DNA of 30,864 bases from Apostichopus parvimensis (taxonomy: Eukaryota; Echinodermata; Holothuroidea; Aspidochirotida; Stichopodidae), in assembly GCA_000934455.1 (NCBI GenBank), contig KN882713.1, positions 6,845 through 37,708 on the forward strand, written 5' to 3'. Position 1 is the stretch's first letter. Every line of letters starts with the position of its first letter. The notes under the pieces were generated by a model that searched no databases, had not been told where the DNA came from, and worked only from the letters and a program-made list of their open reading frames with translations. Below are positions 20,941-30,479 of the stretch, piece by piece. The translations under genes were made by a program, and so were the position numbers.

Positions 20941-21565
20941 ACACAGTGATTTTAAGTATACCAGTGCTAATTTATGTTAGGTACTTTATTGAAAATTTTT
21001 CTTTGCGAAAACTAGTTCTAACCTTTGTATATTTTCAATTTATTGTAGAGTATTGATGTAGAAATGTATTTGTACCTGTAGTTCGAGTTCCTTAACTATT
21101 TTTTTTCCTTCTGTATTTTGCTGTTGATTATATGTATGGTTAGTTTAACTTATTTAAAATGGCTTTTTACAGTACTGCTGCTCATATTCATGGTTAGTTT
21201 TTATTTCAAACTTACTTATACTCCTGTGTTGGTGTTCATATGCATGTTTTAACTGTTTATTGATTAGTTGATTGACTGATGTTAGCATGTTTAACCGTTT
21301 CATCCTAGGTATTTCTTTTTGACACATCCTCATGTTATATGATGATATCAATGCCCTGTTTTTTTTTAATTATATTTAAAATCTGTAACACTGACTAGCT
21401 TGAGATACACAGTATTAGACTAACAAGACAATCCATTTGTCAAGGTACATTGTGGTTGGGATGCGAAGAAAGGAGAATTATATTTAATTAAACCAAAATG
21501 ATTAACAAGATTTCGCAAAAATTTCATTTTCATCACAGTTTTGTATATCAATCATTAATTTTAAG
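20941..21565. other. Probable intronic stretch of the RAG1-N-like gene
   Basis: AT-rich sequence between two recognised exons. One open stretch on the minus strand (21351-21154) has no family signature. Missing exons of the core might lie here in decayed form. Confidence 0.35.
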
Positions 21566-21809
21566 TACCTTTTGAGTTGTCACCAAGAAGAGCAAATGTC
21601 TGCTTTAAGTCCCAAGAAGTCTGATGCAAGTCACAAGTCATTCTGGTGCAAGACACTCAGTTTGGCTGGTAGATCTGACTGGGAAAGCTCATGATTAAGC
21701 TGCTCAGATGATGAACCACCGCTTATTATTTCTCTGGTTTTCTCAATGTCAACTGCGATGCATTGTCACTGGCTTTTTGAGGCTTGGGAATGCAAATGGC
21801 AGTCAAAAG
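21566..21809 (-). pseudogene. Linker exon: IPKPQKASD...IEKTREIISGG
   Basis: Starts after acceptor CATACACAG. Its first codons, LLTAICIPKPQKASDNASQ, continue in phase from KTGEL at the end of the exon at 24354. After a shift it reads AVDIEKTREIISGGSSSEQL and HELSQSDLPAKLSVL, with a stop further on. The TG...L....I.KP block followed by a charged helix is the linker that I recall following the RING and second zinc motif in this family. The 3' end near 21566 (AAAAG/GTACTT) is a guess. Confidence 0.5.
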
Positions 21810-22347
21810 CTGTGTATGAGTGAAGATTATAGAGACATGAATTTATTGATTTATCTCACATAAATTTCACAGGTTAGACAGATATGTCTTGCCATTTTGA
21901 GGGTAGTTCAAGATTTACAAAATGTTCACAAGCACACAAGTACAAAAAATACTCTGTTTCAAGACTTACCCTCCCCACCTACCCTCCCCATCCCCCCTCC
22001 CTAAACAGGGTTTAAAAAAATATTGATTTTGATTAATCTTTTATCAATATTATCATAGCCGAAAAGTGTACAACGGGCATTAGCCCCTCCCCAGTATATG
22101 GTTTGTACACTAGTGAAAATGATGAACCACCCCTTATCTACAGGCATCAATTAATAAGTAGAATTATGATTGTTTCATTGTGTCTCTATATGAGAATCAA
22201 TTAAGATTTAAGTAGTCAATTTTTGCAAATTTCTCTCAACGTAGACCATTTTCTACTTGCATTTATGTACAGCTTTGGCATATACATAGGAGGAAATCTG
22301 GAAGCTGCAATTAGCTGCTGATTATTAATATTGTGTAAAAGTAAGTT

Positions 22348-22387
22348 GGCCTGACGTTTTGATCCTAGCAGGATCTTCTTCAAAGGC
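22348..22387 (-). ncRNA. Decayed hammerhead-ribozyme-like motif of the Penelope element
   Basis: On the minus strand, GCCT, then TTGAAGA, then a five-pair stem with loop TGCTA (GATCC/GGATC), then AAAAC, GTC and AGGC follow the layout of a minimal hammerhead: stem I, CTGATGA core, stem II, GAAA core, two-pair stem III and a GTC cleavage triplet. Known Penelope-like elements carry such minimal hammerheads. Here the core bases have diverged (CTGATGA to TTGAAGA, GAAA to AAAA), so cleavage is not expected. The assignment is an inference from layout. Confidence 0.45.
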
Positions 22388-22439
22388 TAAATGACAAGTA
22401 ACAGTAACAGAAGGGACAAAAACACGCACAGAATACAGA

Positions 22440-22690
22440 CAGGTTAATGAGCATGGTGAACACAAAGAGATAGATGAGGAGAGGTAGGAGATAAACAGTG
22501 GAGGGACAAAGAGAGAATTAAGGGAAGGGGGTAGGGAATAAACTGGAGAAGGACAAAGACAGAAAGGTGTGGAGAAAAAAGGGTGGAAGAGAGCTATGAG
22601 AAGAGGAGTGATGGGGGGGGGGGGGAAAAAGGGGGGGAGGGGGGGGGGGGGAAACAAGGGGAGAAGGAGGGCGGGGGGAACAGAAGAAAA
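22440..22690. repeat. Purine-rich low-complexity tract with long G runs
   Basis: The plus strand is dominated by G and A, with several runs of five or more G between 22613 and 22672. It lies in the 3' non-coding part of the Penelope-like element and may form G-quadruplexes. Base calls in the G runs may be unreliable. Confidence 0.75.
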
Positions 22691-22691
22691 G

Positions 22692-24257
22692 TTAGTCATG
22701 TCCTTCCTGAATGTTGAGCCCATGAGGTTGAATGGTGCGAAGGCGTTGCATCCACAGCCTCTCTCTGCTGATTTGTACTAGGTCAGGACGGCTAACTAAG
22801 GATTCAATACCCTGTAGGGACATGCCGTGAATGGTATGGTTGGGAAGGTTAAAGTGTTCTCCAACTGGGGTCTCAGTCTTCATGGTGTTGACTGTGGATC
22901 TGTGACCATAGAATCGCTTCTTGAGGTGGGTTTTGGTTTCGCCATCATACTGGATGCCGCAAACTCTACAAGAGTTCAGATAGATGACATTAGTGGTTGT
23001 GCAAGTGATGTGACCCTAAGTCTTGTGTGTGAGTTGCATGCTGTGGCTGGTGATGGAATCGGATTCAACAATGTGGTGGCGGCAGATAATGCATCTCGAA
23101 ATATGATCACATTTGAAAGTACCATGCTGAATGGGTGTAGGGTTAGAAGTTAGAGGTGGAACAGCAGCACGCACAAGAAGGTCTCGAAGGTTGCGGGGTC
23201 GTCTGTAGGCGATGATGGGTTTTTCAGGGACCGCTCGTTGGAGTCTATCTGAAGTGAGGAGAATGTTGTGGTTGTTAGAGGTGATTTGCTGAAGAGGGGG
23301 AAAATTTGGGTGGAAAGTAACAACCAGGGGGAGCTTGTTGTCGCAATCTCGTCCCTTTTTGTTCTTCACTGCCAAAGTAGATGATCTGGAAAGGGAGCAA
23401 ACTCTCTGAATGGCTTCACGCACCCTTCTGGCACTATGGCCCCTGGCAGTAAGGTGTTTTTCCAAAGCATCTGTATGGCGAATGAAAGAGGAATTGTTAG
23501 AGCATTTGGGACGAAGACGAAGTGCTTGACTGTAGGCAATTCCAGACTTGCAGTGACGGGGATGGCAGCTTGAAGAATGGAGATACTGGTGTGTGTCTGT
23601 GGGCTTGGTGTATAAGTCTGTAGAGAGAGAACCGTGTTCCTTGCGAACAGTCACATCGAGAAAGTTAACCTGTTGGTGAGAGTAATCAGAGGTGAATTTG
23701 ATGGTGCTGTGGGAAGAATTGATGTGATTGATGAAGGTGAGCAGGCTATCCTCATCACTGGTCCAAACGAAAAAGATGTCATCAATGTAGCGCCACCAGA
23801 AAAGAGGACGGCAGGGAGCTGTACTGAGCATGCGTTCTTCAAGGCTAGACATAAACAGGCAAGCAAAGGAAGGAGCCATCCTGGTACCCATGGCAGTCTC
23901 CCGTGTCTTTGAAGGTAATGCTTGTCCATGAACGTGAAGTTGTTTTTGGTGAGAACCTGTTGCATGAGAACATTAATGTCAGAGATGGGTGGACAAGGGT
24001 GGACCTTCTTAGACAGGGCTGCACACGTGGCTGCGATAACTTCAGCATGAGGGATGTTAGTGTAAAGAGAAGTGACGTCGAAAGTATCGATGATGGCTGT
24101 ACTATGGATTTGGTTCTTGATATCTTCAAATTTCCTGAGGAAATCTGGAGTGTCATGGATGTAAGAGTTAATCTGAGGAACAAGAGGTTTGATGAAGTGG
24201 TCCACAAACAAGGATATCTTCTCGGTGGGGGACCCATTGCCTGAGATGATAGGCCTA
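22692..24257 (-). pseudogene. Penelope RT with GIY-YIG endonuclease, two frameshifts
   Basis: Penelope reverse transcriptases are related to telomerase and carry a C-terminal GIY-YIG nuclease that cuts the target. Visible in order: RPIISGNGSPTEKIS at the truncated start, then TFDVTSLYTNIPH (about 24075-24110), a two-base shift near 23895, and MGTRMAPSFACLFM (about 23850-23891). The catalytic YIDDIF lies at about 23772-23790. Next are a conserved linker with CDHISRCIICRHH, a one-base shift near 23015, and the nuclease with VIYLNSCRVCGIQYDGET, KKRFYGHR and VGEHF, ending at about 22692. The part upstream of the RT fingers is missing. The family is clear; the subgroup (Poseidon/Neptune-like, from the cysteine motif) is less so. 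Confidence 0.92.
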
Positions 24258-24353
24258 CTAATTATTAATATTCCATAATGTATTATAAGGGTAGAATAAT
24301 GTATTTATAAGAGTAGAATGTAGAATGTTACGTTAATATATGGAAATACTAAC

Positions 24354-25181
24354 CAATTCTCCAGTTTTAAAAGATATTACAACTCCATCATCAGACTGCT
24401 TCAGCTTTGTCAGGAGAATATGACTTCCCAGGGCCTCCATGGACAGTGTAGGTGGTGCAGTAAGTGGATGGCTCAAAAGTTGTTCCACTTTACTAATATT
24501 TGGCAACAGTGGGCTGCTTGCTCATCCATTGGTAAGGTGGTGTTGCACTGCTTACAAGTTACATGCCTGCCTCAGGAATGCTGTTCAAAGTATGAGGTAA
24601 CACTTGTTACACAGTTATATTTTATATCAGCAGAACATGTTGGACACTTACATTTTATATTTCTGTGTATTGCTCTTCAAGGCAAGATTTACAAAACCGG
24701 TGTTTGCAGGGAGCTTCGAGTGCCTTATTGACTAACCAATTGCATAAATTGCAGTTGAAACTGTTGGCTCGTCTTGTTGACACTGGGATGGGCTTGGGCA
24801 TTTTCTTTTTCTCTCAGGACTTTTGAACTTTATTGGTCGACCTCCTTTCTTCTGGGACTCATTTAATGCACACACCGAGCAATGACCGGTGCGAGGATGC
24901 GCCATCCAGTTTGGGGGGATGAAGGTTTTACCCCTGAATGTCTTGCAGTAGCAACTGTGGCAAAATTTCAGGGATGTTTATCAGGATCATCATCAATACA
25001 AATAATTTGGAAAGTTGCCGAAAGTCTGTCACAGTGAATCTTGCACAACTTTGGTTGTTGTGCTTTATCCTTTGCTAACATTACTCTATTTCCACAAATC
25101 CAACAGAGCATGGCAAGTAGTTTGGAATGGTGTTCCAAATTCATTTTTGGTTGATTATTGTGACAATTACTCTTAATATGT
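24354..25181 (-). pseudogene. RAG1-type N-terminal zinc region with RING finger
   Basis: The exon begins after acceptor TCTCTCCACAG; the likely ATG is at 25144. In order: MLCWICGNRV with a following C.IHC-like stretch (about 25110-25040) and DDDPDKHP; then KFCHSCYCKTFRG (about 24930-24971) and MAHPRTGHCSVC. A basic linker SPERKRKCPSPSQC follows. The RING has NCNLCNWLVNKALEAPCKH and RFCKSCLEEQ (about 24670-24755), then KCKCPTC (about 24635-24655). TCKQCNTTL with AAHCC follows (about 24520-24566), then QSDDGVVISFKTGEL up to donor TTG/GTTAGT. RAG1 has the same order: C..CGN, HP.EFCH.C, WHPHT..C..C, RING, then C...C...H...H. Three frameshifts (near 24973, 24765, 24658) and a TGA near 24573 break it. 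A TRIM-type RING protein would not have the preceding cysteine blocks. Confidence 0.72.
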
Positions 25182-26119
25182 CTGTGGAGAGACGGTTGAG
25201 AATTATATTTGACGTACAATATTAAATGCATAGTTGCTTCTTTGATATGCATCATACCGTTTAGTTACAGCATTGCATGTGCATCTAATATTCCTATAAA
25301 TACATACTTGTTGCAACCCTGCTTGTTTTATGTTCTTTTTAATTCCCGGTCATGTTTTACTTTGACATAAAAGACAAACTATGGGATTGCACATGAAAGA
25401 TATTTCAACGTATAACAAGAACTATGTTACTTATGGCTTCCAGGTAATGTAAAGCTGACATTGTATGTTGAAGGGGTCGAGATGTGGCGGGGGGGGGGGT
25501 GGTGTGGTGGCAAGTAGCACAGTGGGATAAATTGTATCATTATAGTGCCCGGTAACTAAAAATGTATTCATATTTCTGATTACCACTCTCCCACCCCTTC
25601 TCCTATCTGCAAAGCTGAACTATGTTGGCCTTGCATGAAATAGAACAAATTTGGGATCATATAGGCTTGCCTAAGAGCACTCTCTACTTAGGTCCCATGG
25701 TCACATACTAACAGGTATGCTGGAAAATTATGTAGGTAATTAATTTATTGAATGAAAGCAACCCACCGCCCCTCCCCCTCCCCCCTCCTCCCTTCCAAGT
25801 TCTTAAGCTAGGTCAAGCACTTCATCCTATGGAATGAAGGAATGAACCAAAAGTGATTTGCTCATCCATATCAATAGCCTATGAATGGTACTTTTGTATC
25901 TATAACCCAATACAGATTAATTTGGTCAGTTACAACCCCTGAGCATGCCGTCCTACATAGGCCCAGCAAAAAATTGCACATCTTCACACGATAAATTGCT
26001 TACAGTGTTACAGTACGGGCCTAATGTATATGTTATTATCATTAGTTAGAAAATGGGAGCTGGTACAGTTGCACCACAAGGTGGTGTAAGCTACCGGTGT
26101 GAAGTTAGATACTTATTCC
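25182..26119. other. Non-coding stretch, nothing recognised
   Basis: Upstream flank of the RAG1-N-like exon. It has a G10 run near 25491 and a C-rich run near 25770-25795. I looked for an earlier exon and for a terminal inverted repeat with an RSS-like heptamer and found nothing convincing. Confidence 0.4.
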
Positions 26120-26325
26120 TCGTTCCTCGTTCGACATCCGCGAATGAGTAACTGCTACCTATTCAGTTACGTATTCCACAATGGTATCGACGTAACACCT
26201 ATGGCAAGACGAAAGCTTTCTTAGGGAACACGTCCAAATTCAGCGTTCAAACTCGTTCAAACCCGTTCAGCTGCATATCTGCGTTCGCGACCGTTCCACC
26301 GTTCTGCAGCGTTTGTCATCGTTCG
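26120..26325 (+). repeat. CGTTC pentamer array, left block
   Basis: CGTTC occurs nine times here, seven of them within about 95 bases (26243-26325), always on the plus strand and in varied contexts (for example TCGTTCAAAC, GCGTTCGCGA, TCGTTCGTTTGC). The segment 26298-26315 is the exact reverse complement of 30533-30550, and 26250-26261 of 30829-30840. No protein is visible. Confidence 0.7.
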
Positions 26326-26345
26326 TTTGCGTACTCATTAACTAC

Positions 26346-29300
26346 ACTCCTTTGTTCACTAATCGGCTTATCTTTACTGGTTTTAGAGTATAACGGAAAC
26401 GTAACAGAGAGAGCTTGTCTCTTCATGCTCTGTGGTTTGGGAGAAGAGTAATCACGATAACAATAGGTGAGATATATATTCGTCACCTAAAATGCTATTG
26501 TACATCAGTTGAGATAAACTGGGTCAGTCACGACAGAGGTAAAAAGGGAGACAGTATACGCAGTTACATTCAAGCAATGAAGAATAGCAAATGTTACTGC
26601 AGCTATATTTACTACTGTACCCTCGCATCTATCGTAGCCTACAGACGTTGGAGACTGCACATCGAATCAACCGTCAATCCTCCATGAACAATGTACTGCC
26701 TATTCCCAACTGAACACGAGCACAGAAAAGACATTGTGCCGTACACACGCAGCCAGTGTCGGAAATATACGAAAGAAACAATTAAAGAAAAGCAGCGCTT
26801 CTGCCGATCGCATGGTCGCGTAACAACACAAGATAATGTAAAAAGTCTAGTGTAACCCGTGTTTGTTCGCACAACTTGTATCGCAAATAAGTTTGCACTT
26901 AAATTCCCATCGAAAATCTCTACGTATATAAACACGTGGTAGCCTATCAACACACTAAGTCAATGGGAAATCAAGCCTAACTTTCTGTTTATTTTCTTAA
27001 ATTGTGACGCAGTTAAAAGCTGGCACTAAAAACGTGTTCCGTGACTAATGTCAATGGGAAATTAAGTGTGTAAAAAACTCGATCTTTACATGTGTTATAT
27101 ATATAGGAGATTTCCGTAAGCGGAGCGAACTTTGCGGAGGCTCATTTATTGTTGAGGAACGATTATCAAAACATCGATATCGATGAAATTATTTTAAGAA
27201 AATACAACACACATTACGTGAAGAGAACAATATACTTTCTTTTATCAAACAAGTAGGCCTATAAAGACACACAATTAGTTCTCAACTTCGTAGTTGAAGT
27301 TCAGGTCGGTTGCCGAAACTTCAAGGCTTTCCTGTAAGTTAGTCTTACACAATCAAGTAAAAATATACAGCATGTATGTGGTATAACCACAATCCTTGCA
27401 CTTTTGTAGAATAGTAACATAGGTTGCGACCGAGGTGGTAGGCTATCCCTCATACAGGAACTGTGTTATGATAGCATTATGTATATTTGATATTTCTAGA
27501 AAATAGCTTGTTTTAGTCTGTTCAGCACAAGGAGTGGGGTATTGCTTCCTACTGGATCTACTAGAAAGTTGTTTAAATGCGATAAGTTGCTTTTACTATT
27601 TCATGAGGGGTTTGAAGGAATACTTCAGGATAAATTTTCTGCTCGATATATTGTTTAGACTGCGTAACATTATATGTTAGGTTTACTGAGTTTGAGCAGT
27701 GGCGCAAACAGAAAAGTGGGCAACATGGTTGATCCTTCCTTCGTCCCGAGGGAGGGGTCTAATGGGTTGGGGAAAAGGAGGTATGATGAGGAGGGGAAGG
27801 AAAATTACAGTGGTGTTACGTCGAGGTTGATAATATCATCTGGGCATTATCGTCGGGTATAGTAGTCGGTTAATTATCGTCTTTAAAGTCGCATCGTCGA
27901 GCATCACTTTTATTGTCGGGAAAATCACTCAGCTATTATAATCGGGCAGCGCTTGACACTACGCTAACGTCTGGTTAACGTTGGTTAATCCACAGTATCG
28001 TCGGCAAGGCAGAGAGCTTAGAGGAAACGAACAAAAGATTGTGGTTTTTGCTTCTAGGATTAACTACCACGAGGAAGAATGGCTGCTAAAAAAAGATCTG
28101 ACAATGAATTAATTCACCGCAACATGAGGTCTTGACTTGTCAAAACACTATATTATCGATCACAACATACAAATCTGAAAATAGGCATACAGAAAATATT
28201 TCGATGTTAAATGCCTAAGTACTGTAACTCATTGACTTTGTAATAAAACCTCGCTGACTTTAACGGATGTATAATACATTACACTATACCAACATCAGAA
28301 AACCCCCACCAGTCTCTCTCAACAACCCCACTCTTCTTCTGTATAAAGCAGGAATCGAGTTGATACGAAATTGCTGTCCGTTGTGTTTTACTACCATGGC
28401 CTTCTCAAAATGGGGCCACCCCTCCCTTCTCCCCTTTCCCATTAAAAAGCAAAAATAAAAAGCAAAAATAAAAAAATATAATAAAGGAACGTTCGGGTTC
28501 TACAGTGAATGCCCCAATCTCTTGCGTAAAACTTGGCAACGAAATCCTATATTTACCGTGCAAGGTACAAAATAAATATCCAGCATTAAAATTATGATTA
28601 ATCGATTACGGTCCACTGAGAGTAAATATTATGCGAAAATCGAACCCGTGCATGCGCATATTGTTTAATAACTTTGTGAAAAAAGAATAATTATAAGTGT
28701 AGTGCAGTTTTCTTAGCTGCGAGAAATGCAACTTTCCTGCATTTATTGTTCAATTTATTCCTGACGGATCTTTTTTTCGAATACTTCATTTTTCATCCTA
28801 TTCATTTTTCATCCTATCTGGCTTTCATGATACATGTAGGCCATAGCTTGATATCGTTTTTGTGTTCAGGCAGCTTTTCCGAGCAAGGGCCAGGAAAAGT
28901 TTGCCAGTTTGAGTACCATACTATGCATGTTTTACTTGGCAATCATCTTAGACACATTTTCCACTCTTTTGTAAAACTGCCAATAATGTCATCCCTTTCT
29001 CTTGTAAGAAAAAAAAAAAAAACACCAATTGAAATAGTAAGCAAAAGTAAGTAGTTAAGAATATTGTAGTTGCGGAGAGTAATGGCACTATCCCAAGAAC
29101 AGCTTGTTGTCAAAATTGCATCTTGATCACGCAGTTCCCTTGTCAGTGCTCTTTCTATGACTCAATAACTCCGACATGTGCTCAATGAATTCCGTTTTAT
29201 TTCCATGCCATCCCTTTGTACAGTCGACCGCTAACTTGTTTCCGGGCAATAAAAAAAATCACAATGGCGATTTTTTGGGGGGCTTTTCACCTTTATTCGG

Positions 29301-30119
29301 AGGCTAGCATCGCCCGTGACATTATAACCCGAAAAAAATATTGTGCCCCCGATAAGTTAGGTTACCCCCCCCCCCACACACACACACGGTAAAATCCAGG
29401 TTATATGCCACTATATAGGGTCATATACTAGTTGAAATAAAATTAGATCGGTGATTTAAGAAATATTTCTGTCTGATCATAACTTTCTTTTTAATTATCT
29501 ACCGCAACTGAAGCAGAATTAAGTTGACCCTAGCGGTAGTCTGTTGGCCAGAAGCCAGTTGAAATGCCGTCGGCTCGTTTGAAAACCCTCCCCAATGCCA
29601 GGTCCGACTATAGCTACTGTAGTTAAAATTACATGACTACGGCCAAGATCCACGATTTTGGCGCGGGTTTTACGTCTTCAACCAACTCCCTCTTTCAACC
29701 ATATCAGTTTTTATAACAGAAAATTTAACTGCAGAAAATTCGCGCCCAAAATTATTTTGCTAAAATATACGGCTCAAATTGACGCAGGTTGTTGCGCAGC
29801 AGTATACATAGCACTAACTGCAAGCTTACTTCTATGATTTTTTCACAGAGACAATCACAAGATGTACTGTGCTGATTTGATCGGATTCTAGTCCGCAACA
29901 AGTTGTTTGCAAATATTTTTGCATCTTTGGTATACTACTTGCACACAAAACTTGTTCTAGAAGGGGAATTCCTTGTAACGTTACTTTTACTGTACAAGTA
30001 ATGGGTAGCCTAACTTATATTACGGCTGTACAAAAATCGTAACGTTAGGCTGTTATGTCAATTACGAAACGAAACCGTCACAATGTTAATTGAATGAAAG
30101 CGGCCAATGAACCTGTCTA
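26346..30119. other. Long non-coding stretch, nothing recognised
   Basis: No coding sequence I can support. Short observations: GTCAATGGGAAAT occurs twice about 92 bp apart (near 26959 and 27051); a 14-base palindrome CATCGATATCGATG lies at 27172-27185; TCG trinucleotides cluster at 27820-28015; A, C and CA runs occur near 29009, 29366 and 29378. Open frames of up to 102 codons show no family signature. Confidence 0.45.
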
Positions 30120-30479
30120 GGGTCGTTCCATGAACGATCACGATACACGCTGAAGTTATCAGTTTGATGATTTTATGTTTCTAACGCTTTACTGGGCCAT
30201 TTTCTTTCCTGCCGGTGAAAGACTTGTCATCGCGGGAATTTGCGAGCATGTATCAGTGATCGAACAATGAAGTTAGTGTAACAGTTGCATGCATGGAAGT
30301 AGAACGGTTTTCATTTTCAAGTTACGCTCACCCTCGGCTAATTGGGTCACAGAAATAACCCTTGTAACTGGCATGTAGTGATCAATTTTTTTTTAATAAT
30401 ATACGAGGTGTCTACGCGGTGTCTACATGGTATTTTTTTTCAACTAGTTTATACTCAAGTTGTACTTATACGTTTTTAT

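Larger units (their letters stand above)
22333..24260 (-). mobile_element. Penelope-like element, 5'-truncated
   Basis: Flanked on both sides by ATTATTAATATT (22321-22332 and 24261-24272), a 12-bp target duplication. Read on the minus strand it starts abruptly inside the RT gene at 24260 and runs through RT, linker and GIY-YIG nuclease to a 3' region with a G-rich low-complexity tract and a ribozyme-like end. Abrupt 5' truncation is usual for this class. It lies inside the intron 24353-21810 of the RAG1-N-like gene and is therefore the younger insertion. Confidence 0.92.
20158..25181 (-). mobile_element. RAG1-N-domain transposon relic (N-RAG-TP-like)
   Basis: A decayed multi-exon gene on the minus strand. 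Its first visible exon (25181 to 24354) resembles the zinc-binding N-terminal region of RAG1. Its later exons (21809-21566, 20940-20660, 20537-20461, 20359-20158) carry a different, transposase-like core seen in many anonymous invertebrate proteins. N-RAG-TP, described from the mollusc Aplysia, is a transposon with a RAG1-like N-terminus and RSS-like ends, and this is the closest described thing I know. The joining of these exons into one gene is inferred from order, strand and splice phase. The 3' exons expected after 20158 and the terminal repeats were not found. A Penelope-like element occupies the largest intron. A single-copy host gene derived from such an element is an alternative. Confidence 0.6.

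Noticed and set aside
24642..24652. GTAAGT inside the RING as a splice donor
   Set aside because: The bases encode the CKCPTC part of the RING in the open frame, and the cysteine motifs continue on the other side without an acceptor.
20943..25525. CACAGTG heptamers near 20943 and 25518 as RSS-like ends of the RAG1-N-like element
   Set aside because: The heptamer occurs several times in the window by chance. Neither copy has a matching nonamer at 12 or 23 bases, nor an inverted partner.
27172..27185. 14-base perfect palindrome CATCGATATCGATG
   Set aside because: A single short palindrome in AT-rich DNA with no partner or surrounding structure.
28746..29054. A 102-codon plus-strand open frame
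   Set aside because: Hydrophobic and AT-driven, ends in a lysine tract from an A run, and has no domain, splice context or repeat relation.
29366..29390. C run followed by a CA repeat
   Set aside because: Ordinary simple-sequence repeat without further structure.
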